This document shows positions 34,203 through 44,959 of a stretch of DNA of 56,421 bases, one piece after another. The notes beneath the pieces are model-generated. The model saw only the letters and a list, made by a program, of their open reading frames with translations, was not told the origin of the DNA and did no database searches. The translations under genes were made by a program, and so were the position numbers. Source of the stretch: an uncultured Erysipelotrichaceae bacterium (GTDB lineage Bacteria; Bacillota_I; Bacilli_A; RFN20; CAG-826); assembly GCA_902800905.1 (NCBI GenBank), contig CADCGC010000008.1, positions 1-56,421 of the forward strand, in the 5' to 3' direction. The stretch's first letter is position 1, and each line of letters begins with the position of its first letter.

Positions 34203-37200
34203 TTAATGAGATTCTCCAGATTTTTGTTCAATCTTTTCGTGAATTTCATTAATGACACGGTCATGGTCTTCGACATATCTGTCTTTAACTTCATGCATGG
34301 TCTTTTCAACAGTGAAGTCCTTAAGGAGTTCATTGTTCTCAGCTTCGGAGAGCAATCCTCTACCAGCTGGAATTAAGTGACCTGTAATGACGTTTTCTTT
34401 TAAACCATGTAAGTAGTCGACCTTGCCTTTAATGGCAGCGTCAGTAAGGACTCTTGTGGTTTCTTGGAAGGAAGCAGCTGATAAGAAACTATCAGTTTCA
34501 AGAGCGGCCTTTGTGATACCTAAGATGAGAGGTGAGAAGACAGCAGGACGTTTGCCATTAATAATGGCTTCATTATTTTTAGCAGTGAAAGTATTTAAAC
34601 TGACACGTGTGCCTGCAATCATGTCTGTGTCACCACCATCGATGACGAAGACTTTTCTTAACATTTGTCTAACGATAACTTCGATGTGTTTGTCAGAAAT
34701 GCCGATGGATTGTGAAGAATAGACCTTTTGAACTTCTTTAACGATGTATCTTTCAACAGTCTTAACATCACTAACTTCAAGTAATTTCTTAGGATCGATA
34801 GCACCTTCAGTGATCTTTCCACCACTGACAACTTTATCACCCTTCTTAACACGAAGTCTGGCACCGAAGGCAGTTGTGTAAACTTTTGGTTCGGTTTCAA
34901 TATCGTTTTCAATTGTCACTAAGTAACAACCATTTCTTTCTTCAATCTTGGTAACTTCACCATTAATTTCAGAAATGAGAGCTTCTCCTTTAGGGGTTCT
35001 TGCTTCAAATAACTCTTGAACACGAGGTAAACCTTGAGTAATATCGCTACCCGCAACACCACCGGTGTGGAAGGTTCTCATTGTTAATTGAGTACCTGGT
35101 TCACCAATTGATTGAGCGGCCATAATACCAACAGCTTCACCAACTTGAACAGTTCTACCTGTAGCAAGGTTACGTCCGTAACAATGGACACAGACGCCAT
35201 CTTTAGTTTCACAACCGAATAAGCTTCTGATTTCAACTTCAGTAATACCAGCATCAACGATTTCCTTAGCGGATTCTTCGTTAATCATGGTGTTGCCTTT
35301 AACAATCACTTCACCAGTATTTGGATTGATGATGTCGTTAAGAGCAAATCTACCAACTAAACGGTCAAAGAGTTTAACGATGACAGCGTTTTTCGATGTA
35401 TCTCTAATTTCTCTAACCACAAAGCCATGGTCTGTTCCACAATCGACTTCTCTAACGATAACGTCTTGAGAAACGTCAACAAGTCTTCTTGTTAAGTAAC
35501 CAGAGTCAGCGGTCTTCAAAGCGGTATCAGTACCACCTTTACGAGCACCGTGAGTGGCAATAAAGAATTCAGAAACGGTCATACCTTCGCGGAAACAACG
35601 TTTAACTGGTAATTCAATTTCACCACCAGAGGTGTTACCCATAAGACCTCTCATACCTGCTAATTGGGTAATGTTAGAAATGTTACCACGAGCACCACTA
35701 TCACTCATCATGAAGATTGGGTTACGTGTATCTTTTTGAACTTGTTCAGAGAGTCGATCTCTAACGAGTTTAGTAACATTGTTCCAAACAGCAACGATAC
35801 TGGTGTGTCTTTCTTTTTCAGTTAACATGCCAAGTTCGAACATTTCTTCGATTTCAGCGACTTTCTTGTCACCTTCTTCTAAGATTTGCTCTTTACCTTC
35901 AACCATGTGGATATCATCTAAGGAGATGGTAAATCCAGCAACAGTCGCATAGGTGAAGCCTTGGTCTTTCATCTTATCAAGAACCGCACTGGTCTTTGGA
36001 TTACCTTTACGGTCATAACGTTGGAAGATTTCGTTAATAATCTTGCCTAAGTCACTCTTCTTAATAGGAGCGCGAACTGGTTGGTTAGCAATATAGGTTC
36101 TAACATCAGTTCCAGCTGGGACAAAGTATTCTGCTAAGTCGCCAGCAATATTTTCTGAATTGACAGCGTTTAAATATGGGAAATCACTTGGGAAGATTTG
36201 GTTGAAGATAATCTTACCAACAGAGGTGATAAGGTAGCTTCTATTCATTTCTTCAGTGAATCCTTTTTTCATAAGCGCACGGCCTAAGATGGCAATACGG
36301 TTATGTAAATGAATTTGTTTTGTTTGATAGGCGAGTAAAACATCATCAACACTTCTGAAGACTTTACCTTCACTAGCTGCATAGAGTTCTAATTCTTCGG
36401 CGTATTCAGGATTTTCTTTTCTGATAGCATCAGCTTTCTTTAAGAAATCTTCTTTGGTGTTTTCTAAGGTTAAGTAGTAGTTACCAATAACCATGTCTTG
36501 AGATGGAGTAACGATTGGTTTTCCATCTTTTGGACCTAAGATGTTGTTACTAGCAAGCATTAAGTGCAAAGCTTCTTCTTGAGCAGCTTTGCTAAGTGGG
36601 ACGTGGACCGCCATTTGGTCACCATCGAAGTCAGCGTTAAATCCGGTACAAACGAGTGGGTGTAAACGGATTGCACGGCCATCGACTAAGCATGGTTGGA
36701 AAGCTTGAATACCAAGTCTATGTAATGTTGGAGCACGGTTTAAGAGAACTGGGTGCTTACCGATGATTTCTTCAACGATATCAAGAACTTCTGGTTCATA
36801 TCTATCGATAATCTTGTCGGCTTGCTTGTGCGCGTTCGCAATACCTCTTTTTAATAATTCGCAAGCGATAAATGGTCTGAGGAGTTGGACCGCCATTTCT
36901 CTTGGTAAACCACATTGATACATCTTTAAGAATGGACCAACTGCGATAACGGAACGACCAGAATAGTCGACACGTTTACCAAGAAGGTTTTGTCTAAATC
37001 TACCTTGTTTACCTTTTAATCCACTTGATAAGGATTTAAGAGGCCTTCCACCTGGGCCAGTAACTGGCTTATTTCTTCTACCATTATCAATTAAAGCGTC
37101 AACTGCTTCTTGAAGCATACGTTTTTCATTGAAAAGAAGAACAGCAGGAGAATTCATATCGATCAATTTCTTTAAACGGTTGTTACGAGAAATAACACGA

Positions 37201-38108
37201 CGATATAAATCATTTAAATCACTAGTAGCGAATCTACCACCATCGAGTTGAAGCATTGGTCTTAAATCTGGTGGAATGACTGGAATAACATCCAAGACCA
37301 TCCATTCAGGTTTGTTGTCACTATGACGGAAGGCTTCAATAACTTCAAGTCTCTTAGTGAGTTTGGTTCTATTAAGAGCAGAAGTGCCTTTCATCTTCTT
37401 ATTGATTTCTTCGGCTTCTTTGTCTAAATCGATGTCAGCGAGCAATTTCTTAATCGCTGCCGCACCTTCGGAGAATTCTGCTCCAGTGTGCTTTCTAATG
37501 AAATTGTAGTTGGTTTCAAAGTCAAAGACTTCACTACGATTTTCAAGTTTAGCAATGAGTTCATCCGCTCTTAAATAGTCATCGCTACCTTCATCTAATC
37601 TACCCTTAATTTCATTAAGGACTGGGATGAATGCTTCACGACCATTCTTTTCGTTGATGAATTCAGATTTGTAAAGAATTTCACTGTCACCTGGGTTTAA
37701 GCAGATGTGAGCAGCGTAGTAAGCAACTTCTTCAAGGTGTTTTGGAGAAACATCAAGGAGTAAGCCAATTCTTGAAGGAATACCTTTTAAATACCAAATG
37801 TGAGTACATGGAGAAGCGAGTTCAATATGACCCATTCTTTCTCTACGGACTTCTTTGGAGATAACTTCAACACCACACTTTTCACAGACGACACCAGAAT
37901 ATCTAATTTTCTTGTATCTTCCACAGTGACATTCGTAGTCCTTTGAAGGACCAAAGATTTTTTCGCAGTATAAACCTTGCATTTCAGGTTTTTGGCTACG
38001 ATAGTTAATGGTTTCTGGTTTTAAAACTTCACCATGGGACCATTTTCTAATTGTTTCTGGGGAGGCTAAGCCAACTTTAATCGCAGATAACTTTTTTACG
38101 TCAAACAT
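34203..38108 (-). CDS. rpoC: RNA polymerase subunit beta'
   Basis: A 1301-residue subunit holding the catalytic Mg site NADFDGDQM. The N-terminal zinc site is present ([21 protein letters not shown]), and a second zinc site near the C-terminal third reads CGTD...[13 protein letters not shown]. The bridge and trigger helices ([23 protein letters not shown]) and the [17 protein letters not shown] segment are intact. The length is typical for Firmicutes without the large enterobacterial insertion. AAGGAGG precedes the ATG at 38108, 17 bp after rpoB. Confidence 0.98.
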   Translation of the reverse strand: MFDVKKLSAIKVGLASPETIRKWSHGEVLKPETINYRSQKPEMQGLYCEKIFGPSKDYECHCGRYKKIRYSGVVCEKCGVEVISKEVRRERMGHIELASPCTHIWYLKGIPSRIGLLLDVSPKHLEEVAYYAAHICLNPGDSEILYKSEFINEKNGREAFIPVLNEIKGRLDEGSDDYLRADELIAKLENRSEVFDFETNYNFIRKHTGAEFSEGAAAIKKLLADIDLDKEAEEINKKMKGTSALNRTKLTKRLEVIEAFRHSDNKPEWMVLDVIPVIPPDLRPMLQLDGGRFATSDLNDLYRRVISRNNRLKKLIDMNSPAVLLFNEKRMLQEAVDALIDNGRRNKPVTGPGGRPLKSLSSGLKGKQGRFRQNLLGKRVDYSGRSVIAVGPFLKMYQCGLPREMAVQLLRPFIACELLKRGIANAHKQADKIIDRYEPEVLDIVEEIIGKHPVLLNRAPTLHRLGIQAFQPCLVDGRAIRLHPLVCTGFNADFDGDQMAVHVPLSKAAQEEALHLMLASNNILGPKDGKPIVTPSQDMVIGNYYLTLENTKEDFLKKADAIRKENPEYAEELELYAASEGKVFRSVDDVLLAYQTKQIHLHNRIAILGRALMKKGFTEEMNRSYLITSVGKIIFNQIFPSDFPYLNAVNSENIAGDLAEYFVPAGTDVRTYIANQPVRAPIKKSDLGKIINEIFQRYDRKGNPKTSAVLDKMKDQGFTYATVAGFTISLDDIHMVEGKEQILEEGDKKVAEIEEMFELGMLTEKERHTSIVAVWNNVTKLVRDRLSEQVQKDTRNPIFMMSDSGARGNISNITQLAGMRGLMGNTSGGEIELPVKRCFREGMTVSEFFIATHGARKGGTDTALKTADSGYLTRRLVDVSQDVIVREVDCGTDHGFVVREIRDTSKNAVIVKLFDRLVGRFALNDIINPNTGEVIVKGNTMINEESAKEIVDAGITEVEIRSLFGCETKDGVCVHCYGRNLATGRTVQVGEAVGIMAAQSIGEPGTQLTMRTFHTGGVAGSDITQGLPRVQELFEARTPKGEALISEINGEVTKIEERNGCYLVTIENDIETEPKVYTTAFGARLRVKKGDKVVSGGKITEGAIDPKKLLEVSDVKTVERYIVKEVQKVYSSQSIGISDKHIEVIVRQMLRKVFVIDGGDTDMIAGTRVSLNTFTAKNNEAIINGKRPAVFSPLILGITKAALETDSFLSAASFQETTRVLTDAAIKGKVDYLHGLKENVITGHLIPAGRGLLSEAENNELLKDFTVEKTMHEVKDRYVEDHDRVINEIHEKIEQKSGESH

Positions 38109-38125
38109 TGTTTAATCCTCCTTCA

Positions 38126-41100
38126 TTATTCTTTGCTATCGACAACAGGTGTCATAGAGACATCTTCGTCAATACCAGTTTGGACTGTTCCACTTTCTTC
38201 ACCGACAAGGTTACGTAAAGAAGTATTAATTCTTCTTTCTTCTTTGTCAGCTTCTTTTGCAAGAGCGTCCATATCAATGCTATTACCTTCATCATCAAGG
38301 AGTTGAACATCCATTGATAAGGATTGTAATTCTTTAACTAAAACTTTAAAGGCTTCTGGAATACCAGCTTTTGGAAGTGGTTGATTCTTAATGATTGCCT
38401 CATAGGTCTTTCTTCTACCGACACGGTCATCAGATTTAACAGTGATAATTTCTTGTAAGATGTGGGCAGCGCCATAAGCTTCAAGAGCCCAGACTTCCAT
38501 TTCACCAAATCTTTGACCACCGTTTTGGGCCTTACCACCGAGAGGTTGTTGTGTAACGAGTGAATATGGTCCTGTCGCACGGGCGTGTAATTTGTCATCG
38601 ACCATGTGGACAAGTTTAATCATATACATGACACCAACAGTGATTCTTTCATCGAATGGTTCACCAGTACGGCCATCGTATAAGATGGTTTTACCATCTT
38701 TTGCCATTCCAGCTTTGTCCATCATCTCGAAGATTTCTTCGTTAGTGATACCGTCAAAGACAGGGGTAGCAATCTTGTAGCCAAGTTTCTTTAAAGCCAT
38801 ACCTAAGTGGACTTCAAGAATTTGACCGATGTTCATACGAGATGGAACGCCGAGTGGGTTGAGCATGATGTCAACAGGTGTGCCATCTGGTAAGAATGGC
38901 ATATCGGCTTCTGGTAAGATACGGGAAATAACACCCTTATTACCGTGACGGCCAGACATCTTGTCACCTTCAGAGATCTTTCTCTTTTGAACGATATAAA
39001 CTGTAACGATTTCATTAACTCCTGGTGGGAGAATGTTATCTTTAGCTTTTTCTTCTCTCTTACGAATCTTAACATCGAGAACAATACCTGCTCCACCATG
39101 TGGGACACGTAAGGAAGCGTCTTTACCTTCGTTGGTCTTTTCTCCAAAGATTGCCATTAAGAGTTTTTCTTCTGGAGTTGGCTCTGTTTGTCCTCTTGGA
39201 GTGACTTTACCAACTAAGATATCGCCTTCTTTAACTTCAGTACCAACAACAACGATACCACGGCTATCTAAGTGAGCTTTGGCTTCGGTTGAAACATTTG
39301 GTACATCAGCGGTGATTTCTTCATCACCTAATTTTGGAATGCTTCTACATTCACAATCATATTTTTCAATATGAATAGTTGTATAGACGTCATCTTTCAC
39401 AAGTCTTTCACTCATGATGACCGCGTCTTCATAGTTATAACCATTCCATGACATGAAGGCGATGGTCACGTTTTGACCTAAAGCAAGGTCACCGTTTTCC
39501 ATAGCAGGACCATCAGCGATGATTTGTCCTTTCTTGATCTTGTCACCAACTTTGACGATGGAAACTTGGTTAATACATGTTCCTTGGTTGGAACGTTCAA
39601 ATTTTTGTAAATGATATGTAACTGGTTCAGTCTTACCTTTTTCTAAGACTTCGATTGTTTTGCAGTCAGTGTAAGTGACAACACCGTCATTAGCAGCAAC
39701 AACCGCTAAACCTGAGTCACGAGCAATTTGGTGTTCAAGTCCTGTACCCACTAAAGGAGCGTGTGGTCTAAGTAAAGGAAGGGCTTGACGTTGCATGTTT
39801 GAACCCATAAGAGCACGCATAGTGTCATCGTTTTCAAGGAATGGAATGCTACCAGCGGCAATCGAAACAATTTGTTTTGGGCTCACGTCGACAAAGTCGA
39901 CATCTTCTTTCTTAGCAAGAATGTTTTCACCATGATGTCTAGCAACAACGACTTCGTCAAGGATTTCTCCGTTTGGACCTAAGTTGATGTTTGCTTCAGC
40001 AATAATGTAGTCCCATTCTTCATCCGCGGTAAGGTAAACACTATCTTCAGCCTTAGAGAGAACTGTACATGTTTTCTTATCGACTGGACGATATGGAGTC
40101 TCTATAAATCCATATTTATTTACTTTCGCGTATGAGGCTAAGTTGTTAATAAGACCGATGTTTTGACCTTCAGGTGTTTCAATTGGACAAATACGTCCAT
40201 AGTGAGAAACGTGAACGTCACGAACTTCAGTACTCGCGCGGTCTCTAGTTAAACCACCAGGACCTAACGCAGATAATCTTCTCTTATTGGTAAGTTCAGA
40301 AAGTGGATTGGTTTGATCCATGAATTGAGATAATTGTGAACTTGCGAAGAATTCTCTAATAGAGGCAACAAGAGGACGTGGGTTGATTAAGGCTTTTGGT
40401 TTGACATTGCCTAAATCAGAAATAGACATCTTTTGTTGAACAGTTTTAAGCATCTTGGCTAAACCAACACGGAATTGGTTTTGAATGAGTTCACCAACAC
40501 ATCTCACTCTTCTATTACCTAAGTGGTCGATATCATCGGTATCGCCAAAACCATCCATGACATTGAGGAAGTATGAAAATACTGCGAAAATATCACAAAT
40601 GTTTACATAAGTAGAAGCATTGTGTAAGTCAGTACCAATGATGACTGATACTTTCTTATCTTTGTCGTTGTTATAGACTTTAACGATATTGACTCTGCCA
40701 TTATCATTAAGTCTTTCATTGATTTTGACCTTCTTGAGGTGAGCACCTTTTTCGAAGAATTCTTCGTCTCTTAAGGCTTCAACATCTTCAACAGATAATT
40801 GATGTCCTTTAGGGAATCTCACTTCACCTTCAGCGGAGATTAAGTTTTCAGCAAGGGTTCTACCCGCTAAACGATTGTAGATACCGAGTTTCTTGATGAA
40901 TTTATATCTACCAGCTCTACCAAGGTCATATCTCTTCTCGTCGAAGAATCTTTGAACTAAGAAGTTGACAGTGCCTTCTTCTGTAACTGGTTCGCCTGGT
41001 TTCATCTTCTTGAAGATATCAACTAAAGCGGCCTTACAGGATTTGACTTTGGCTTCTTCTTTTTCAAGAGTGTTATGTAAAGCGAAGTTATTACCGAAGA

Positions 41101-41728
41101 GTTTTTCAATGTCTTCACTTGTTTCTAAGCCTAAGGCTCTTAAGAGAGTAGTCGCGTGGATTTTTCTTTGTCTATCAATACGAACAGAGAGTAAATCTTT
41201 CGCATCACTTTCAAATTGTAACCATGTACCTCTTCCTGGAATTAAATCAGCTTCATAAATATATTTACCAGCTTTAAATTCTTTAGAAAGGTAGGCACCT
41301 GGAGATCTAACAAGTTGAGAGACGATAACTCTTTCTGCTCCGTTAACGATGAATGTTCCACTACTTGTCATAAGTGGGAGGTCACCCATGAAAACTTCGC
41401 TTTCTTGAATTTCTCCTGTTTCTTTATGAATCAAACGTACGGTGATGTACATTGGTACGTTATATGTTAAGTCTTTTTCTTTGCATTCAAGATAGGAATG
41501 CTTTGGTTCACCTAATCTAATTGAAATGTATTCGATAGTTAATGTACCGATATAGTTTTCAATTGGGAATGATTCTCTAAAGACTTCATCTAATCCCTTC
41601 TCTAAGAATTCAGCGTAACTCTTGGTTTGAATTTCAACTAAATTTGGAAGAGGGAGATCACCAGAAATCTTGGAGTAATCATAACGGTGATTGTTGATTT
41701 GTCTAAGATCAGTAATATTTCTTGACAT
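38126..41728 (-). CDS. rpoB: RNA polymerase subunit beta
   Basis: A 1200-residue subunit of the transcription core enzyme. The rifampicin pocket reads [18 protein letters not shown], then [18 protein letters not shown]. At the E. coli His526 position there is Asn (residue 481, codon AAT at 40286-40288); the Asp516 and Ser531 counterparts are unchanged. Asn here is reported as the cause of natural rifampicin resistance in mollicutes. ATG 41728 ([10 protein letters not shown]) is chosen for the GGAGCC site. The C-terminus is short and acidic ([14 protein letters not shown]). Confidence 0.98.
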   Translation of the reverse strand: MSRNITDLRQINNHRYDYSKISGDLPLPNLVEIQTKSYAEFLEKGLDEVFRESFPIENYIGTLTIEYISIRLGEPKHSYLECKEKDLTYNVPMYITVRLIHKETGEIQESEVFMGDLPLMTSSGTFIVNGAERVIVSQLVRSPGAYLSKEFKAGKYIYEADLIPGRGTWLQFESDAKDLLSVRIDRQRKIHATTLLRALGLETSEDIEKLFGNNFALHNTLEKEEAKVKSCKAALVDIFKKMKPGEPVTEEGTVNFLVQRFFDEKRYDLGRAGRYKFIKKLGIYNRLAGRTLAENLISAEGEVRFPKGHQLSVEDVEALRDEEFFEKGAHLKKVKINERLNDNGRVNIVKVYNNDKDKKVSVIIGTDLHNASTYVNICDIFAVFSYFLNVMDGFGDTDDIDHLGNRRVRCVGELIQNQFRVGLAKMLKTVQQKMSISDLGNVKPKALINPRPLVASIREFFASSQLSQFMDQTNPLSELTNKRRLSALGPGGLTRDRASTEVRDVHVSHYGRICPIETPEGQNIGLINNLASYAKVNKYGFIETPYRPVDKKTCTVLSKAEDSVYLTADEEWDYIIAEANINLGPNGEILDEVVVARHHGENILAKKEDVDFVDVSPKQIVSIAAGSIPFLENDDTMRALMGSNMQRQALPLLRPHAPLVGTGLEHQIARDSGLAVVAANDGVVTYTDCKTIEVLEKGKTEPVTYHLQKFERSNQGTCINQVSIVKVGDKIKKGQIIADGPAMENGDLALGQNVTIAFMSWNGYNYEDAVIMSERLVKDDVYTTIHIEKYDCECRSIPKLGDEEITADVPNVSTEAKAHLDSRGIVVVGTEVKEGDILVGKVTPRGQTEPTPEEKLLMAIFGEKTNEGKDASLRVPHGGAGIVLDVKIRKREEKAKDNILPPGVNEIVTVYIVQKRKISEGDKMSGRHGNKGVISRILPEADMPFLPDGTPVDIMLNPLGVPSRMNIGQILEVHLGMALKKLGYKIATPVFDGITNEEIFEMMDKAGMAKDGKTILYDGRTGEPFDERITVGVMYMIKLVHMVDDKLHARATGPYSLVTQQPLGGKAQNGGQRFGEMEVWALEAYGAAHILQEIITVKSDDRVGRRKTYEAIIKNQPLPKAGIPEAFKVLVKELQSLSMDVQLLDDEGNSIDMDALAKEADKEERRINTSLRNLVGEESGTVQTGIDEDVSMTPVVDSKE

Positions 41729-41760
41729 TCTAATGGCTCCTTTTTCTATAAAAATGTTTT

Positions 41761-42363
41761 CTAGTTCACTTTTGTGGCTTTGATTATCCAATAGCCTTTT
41801 TCTTTATGAAGCACGGAAACGTTTTCAAATACTGTTTCGAGATATTTGAAAGCGCTTTCTGCTCCTTGCTTTTTTCTAATAACCACATAGAGCGAACCGC
41901 CATCAATTAAGTATTGCTTGCTCCCAGAATACATTGAGTAGGTAACGACTTTACCAGCTCGAATCGGGGGGTTAACAACAATTGAATCATATGGTCCTTC
42001 AATCTTTTCGAAGATGTCACTATGAAGGAAGGTGACTCGATTATTTAAATTCAGACGTTCCCCGCTCTTTGACGCTAGAGCGAGTGCGCGCGAATTAATA
42101 TCAGCGAGATCAACTCTCGCTTCTTTTGATTCTTGGGCAATAGTGAGACCAATCGGTCCATAACCACACCCTAAATCAAGGATTCTACCGGACAAATGCA
42201 GGGGTAGTAATACCTTTAAAAAGATATACGACCCCTCATCAATCCTAGATTTTGAAAATACTCCGTTATCGGTGTAATAAGTGTATTTCTTATCGAAAAG
42301 CGTGAAACTAATTTCGCGAATATGGGAACTAATTTCCGGATTCTCGTCAAAATAGTGACTCAT
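41761..42363 (-). CDS. RsmC-like 16S rRNA guanine-N2 methyltransferase (YbxB type)
   Basis: A 200-residue SAM-dependent methyltransferase. It has the SAM loop [13 protein letters not shown], the acidic residue [10 protein letters not shown] and the catalytic motif [10 protein letters not shown] of the RsmC/MTS family, which methylates 16S rRNA G1207. It is the single-domain form found in Firmicutes; its place between rplL and rpoB is the same as ybxB in B. subtilis. ATG 42363 is preferred over the GTG at 42369, which overlaps the GAGGTG ribosome site. Confidence 0.9.
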   Translation of the reverse strand: MSHYFDENPEISSHIREISFTLFDKKYTYYTDNGVFSKSRIDEGSYIFLKVLLPLHLSGRILDLGCGYGPIGLTIAQESKEARVDLADINSRALALASKSGERLNLNNRVTFLHSDIFEKIEGPYDSIVVNPPIRAGKVVTYSMYSGSKQYLIDGGSLYVVIRKKQGAESAFKYLETVFENVSVLHKEKGYWIIKATKVN

Positions 42364-42398
42364 TGACACCTCAGAGTTAAATAGATAAGAACGCTAGC

Positions 42399-42773
42399 TT
42401 ACTTAATTTCGCATTCAGCACCAGCGGCTTCGAGAGCTTTCTTGTGTTCTTCGGCTTCGACTGGTGAAATGTGTTCTTTAACAGCAACTGGAGCAGCGTC
42501 GACTAATTTCTTGGCATCCATTAAGCCTAAGCCAGTGATAGCTTGGACAGCTTTGATGACTTGGACTTTGGAAGCGCCACAAGACTTAATGAATAAGCTG
42601 ACTTCGCTTGGTCCTTTTGCTTCTTCTTCTTCAGCTGGGGCAGCAGCGACTGCGACTGGTGCAGCAGCGGTGACACCAAATTCTTCTTCAACAGCTTTGA
42701 CTAATTCGTTTAATTCGAGAACAGTCATTTCTTTTAAGCTGGCAACGATTTCTTCTTTTGTTAATTTAGCCAT
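42399..42773 (-). CDS. rplL: 50S ribosomal protein L7/L12
   Basis: A 124-residue stalk protein. The N-terminal dimerisation helices ([17 protein letters not shown]) are followed by an Ala-rich acidic hinge and the factor-binding domain [27 protein letters not shown]. It recruits EF-Tu and EF-G. The usual TEFDV start of the globular domain is replaced by [14 protein letters not shown] with two cysteines in the protein, a mild oddity. AAGGAGG lies before the ATG, 24 bp after rplJ. Confidence 0.97.
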   Translation of the reverse strand: MAKLTKEEIVASLKEMTVLELNELVKAVEEEFGVTAAAPVAVAAAPAEEEEAKGPSEVSLFIKSCGASKVQVIKAVQAITGLGLMDAKKLVDAAPVAVKEHISPVEAEEHKKALEAAGAECEIK

Positions 42774-42797
42774 TTTTAATTTCCTCCTTAATTGGCA

Positions 42798-43283
42798 TTA
42801 TTTATCCGCAACAGCCTTAACTGTACAGGCAAATTGACGGACTGGTGCTTGTAAGCACGATAGTAACATGGCAAGCATGCCCTCTTTGTTTGGAAGTTTG
42901 GAAACTTCTAAGACACCGGCTTTGTCGGTGTATTTTCCTTCGAAGATGCCACCCTTAATATTCAAAGAGTCACCATATCTTTTTGCGTATTTGGCAAGAA
43001 CTTTTGCTCCACCACTAACATCCTCAGAGAAGAAGATAGCGTTTGGACCTTCAAGGATTTGCTTTAAGTCAGCATAACCGAGTTCATCAGCGGCTCTTTC
43101 AACTAAAGAATTCTTGTAAACGTTCATAGAAGCATGTTCTGCTGCTAAAGCACGTCTTAATTCTTGAGTCTTAGCAACGGTCAATCCGCGATATTCTGCA
43201 ACGATAATTCCAGAACTTGCTTGAGCTTTGCTAACGATTTCTTTAACGACTTCTTGTTTTGCGCTTAAGACATCTTTGTTCAT
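42798..43283 (-). CDS. rplJ: 50S ribosomal protein L10
   Basis: A 161-residue protein that anchors L7/L12 dimers to 23S rRNA. Family segments include IIVAEYRGLTVAKTQELRR, YKNSLVERAADE and GPNAIFF. ATG 43283 (MNKDVLSAK) is preferred because AAAAGGAGGT precedes it; the longer frame would start inside the leader. An L10-type autoregulatory leader lies upstream. Confidence 0.97.
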   Translation of the reverse strand: MNKDVLSAKQEVVKEIVSKAQASSGIIVAEYRGLTVAKTQELRRALAAEHASMNVYKNSLVERAADELGYADLKQILEGPNAIFFSEDVSGGAKVLAKYAKRYGDSLNIKGGIFEGKYTDKAGVLEVSKLPNKEGMLAMLLSCLQAPVRQFACTVKAVADK

Positions 43284-43326
43284 GTTTTTTGACCTCCTTT
43301 TCAATTTGTTTGGTTTTTTGAGGCTC

Positions 43327-43413
43327 CAATATACAGTGAGAATAAAATGTATTTTTCTTCACCTAGGTAACATTATTAAGACTCAAACGTCCGTTACTGT
43401 CTTTGGTATATTG
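43327..43413 (-). promoter_or_regulatory. ribosomal protein L10 leader (rplJL autoregulation)
   Basis: In the 143-bp gap between rplA and rplJ, CAATATAC (43413-43406) pairs perfectly with GTATATTG (43334-43327). This closes a domain that contains AAAGACAGTAAC, a CTTAATAAT stretch and GTTACC (GTAAC/GTTAC hairpin) followed by AGGTGAAG. Position, length and the AGACAG...CTTAAT...GTGAAG pattern match the L10 leader class, which binds the L10-L12 complex and represses rplJL. Confidence 0.75.
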
Positions 43414-43426
43414 AAATCTGATTTAA

Positions 43427-44107
43427 TTAACGACCATTAAATGTGAAGTGGATGGCTGGACCCATGGTCGTATGGATGACAGCGTTTTTAATGTAAGTAC
43501 CTTTGACTGCAGCTGGTCTTGCCTTGATAATAGCGTCAACTAAGGCATGTAAGTTTTCTGCAATCTTGGTTTCATCAAAGCTCACTCTGGCGATAGAAAC
43601 GTGCATATTTGCTTCTTTGTCAGTACGGTATTCCACTTTACCGGCTTTGATATCTTTAATCGCACGAGCGATATCAGGATTGACTGTACCTGTCTTTGGG
43701 TTTGGCATTAAGCCTTTTGGACCGAGAAGACGAGCAACTTTACCTAATAAAGGCATCATGTTTGGAGTAGCAACAACAGCTTCGAAGTCAAACCACCCAC
43801 CGGCGATTTTATCGATCATTTCTGCTCCACCAACAAGATCTGCTCCTGCGTTGGTAGCTTCTTCAACTCTATCAGTAATGGCTAAGACTTTCTTTGTTTT
43901 ACCATTTCCGTGTGGAAGGACGAGAGTTCCTCTGACTTGTTGATTGGCTTGTTTTGGGTCGACATTGAGTTTGAATGAGACATCGACTGTCGCATCAAAT
44001 TTAACTGTTGAAGTTTCTTTGACGAGTTTGACAGCTTCTTCGATGCTATAGAGTTTGGTTGGGTCTACTTTTTGTAAAGCAGCAACGTATTTCTTACCTT
44101 TTTTCAT
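43427..44107 (-). CDS. rplA: 50S ribosomal protein L1
   Basis: A 226-residue protein of the L1 stalk: [15 protein letters not shown] start, [35 protein letters not shown] and [15 protein letters not shown]. It aids release of deacylated tRNA and usually represses its own operon by binding the mRNA leader. ATG 44107 is chosen because the upstream GTG lies in the GAGGTG ribosome site. It starts 11 bp after rplK. Confidence 0.97.
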   Translation of the reverse strand: MKKGKKYVAALQKVDPTKLYSIEEAVKLVKETSTVKFDATVDVSFKLNVDPKQANQQVRGTLVLPHGNGKTKKVLAITDRVEEATNAGADLVGGAEMIDKIAGGWFDFEAVVATPNMMPLLGKVARLLGPKGLMPNPKTGTVNPDIARAIKDIKAGKVEYRTDKEANMHVSIARVSFDETKIAENLHALVDAIIKARPAAVKGTYIKNAVIHTTMGPAIHFTFNGR

Positions 44108-44118
44108 AAGCACCTCGA

Positions 44119-44532
44119 TTAGTCATCAACGACGATTCCCATATTACGAGCACTACCTTCAACGATTTTCATAGCCGCTTCAATGTCATTAGCGTTTAAA
44201 TCAGGTAATTTGTACTCTGCGATTTCTTTGAGTTGCGCTCTGGTGATGTGTCCGACGACAGTTTTGCATCCGGTAGCGGAACCCTTTTGAATTCCAGCAG
44301 CTTTGAGAAGTAATGGAGCAACTGGAGAAGTTTTGATGACAAAGTCGCAGGACTTGTCTTCATAAGCCGTAATGATGACTGGGACGATTTCCCCACGTCT
44401 ATCTGCAGTCTTAGCATTGAAGTCTGTGCAGAACTTCGCCATGTTAATGCCAGCAGATGCGAGTTTTGGTCCTGGTTTTGCTTCACCGCCAGGAAGTTCC
44501 ATCTTTAAGACTTTAGCGATTTTTTTACTCAC
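44119..44532 (-). CDS. rplK: 50S ribosomal protein L11, with altered N-terminal proline motif
   Basis: A 137-residue protein of the GTPase centre. It starts at GTG 44532, with GGAGG about 11 bp upstream. The C-terminal rRNA-binding domain is normal (LLLKAAGIQKGSATGCKTVVGHITRAQ, DIEAAMKIVEGSARNMGIVV). The N-terminal domain normally has PAPPVGPALGQ.GVN; here it reads PGPKLASAGIN, about four residues shorter and lacking the second and third conserved prolines. Those prolines form the thiostrepton/micrococcin contact. Confidence 0.97.
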   Translation of the reverse strand: MSKKIAKVLKMELPGGEAKPGPKLASAGINMAKFCTDFNAKTADRRGEIVPVIITAYEDKSCDFVIKTSPVAPLLLKAAGIQKGSATGCKTVVGHITRAQLKEIAEYKLPDLNANDIEAAMKIVEGSARNMGIVVDD

Positions 44533-44647
44533 GTGACTTTCCTCCTATTTTTAGATTTGTCCGTGCTGTGGTACGGGTGAATCACCACTCTTCCACAGGA
44601 CTTGTATGTGTGCGATACACTCTCTCGTATGCGTAAAGCCACATGCT
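44533..44647 (-). promoter_or_regulatory. structured leader of the rplK-rplA operon, candidate L1-binding site
   Basis: A leader of about 115 nt. Just upstream of the ribosome site CTGTGG (44598-44593) pairs with CCACAG (44571-44566), with an inner GGTG-ATT-CACC hairpin and an internal loop between the two. A stem with an asymmetric internal loop near the start codon is the form of known L1 target sites. Placement supports L1 feedback; I have not matched it to a covariance model. Confidence 0.5.
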
Positions 44648-44652
44648 CGAAT

Positions 44653-44682
44653 AGCATATCAAATACGTATATGAGAATGCAA
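44653..44682 (-). promoter_or_regulatory. promoter of the rplK-rplA operon
   Basis: -35 TTGCAT (44677-44682), 18-bp spacer, -10 TATGCT (44653-44658), placing the transcript start near 44646. Confidence 0.65.
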
Positions 44683-44699
44683 GATAATTTTTTAGAAAA

Positions 44700-44959
44700 T
44701 TTATAAGCTATAGAACACAAAAACAAAAATAATGATTGCTTGTTGACCTACTTTTATGATGGTAATTTAAAACACTTATAGCGTTAAAAACACTGAAACA
44801 AAAAAAACACAACACTATATGATTTTAAGATAATCAAAATCTTTGTATTAACAAATGTATTATCAGCAAAGATAAAGTTGAAGACAGACAAAGCAAAAAA
44901 GTGAATATAATAAAAATCAAATTAATCAATTATTGTTATACCACATTACAAAAATAATT
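44700..44959. other. AT-rich intergenic stretch, no gene seen
   Basis: Between the rplK promoter and the end of the large LRR gene. It holds short AGTGTT-type repeats and a weak GATTTT/AAAATC hairpin (about 44820-44844) but no convincing terminator, RNA gene or open frame with a ribosome site. Confidence 0.5.

Noticed and set aside
42442-42837. Plus-strand open frame of 131 codons over rplL
   Set aside because: It is the antisense reading of the Ala-rich L7/L12 gene; low-complexity sequence with no family match.
43503-43943. Plus-strand open frame of 146 codons over rplA
   Set aside because: Antisense shadow of L1 with no ribosome site.
44750-44785. Sequence resembling a single CRISPR repeat (minus strand starts GTTTTAAATTACC and ends GTCAAC)
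   Set aside because: Only one copy, no spacers and no cas genes; short AGTGTT-like motifs nearby do not repeat at constant length.
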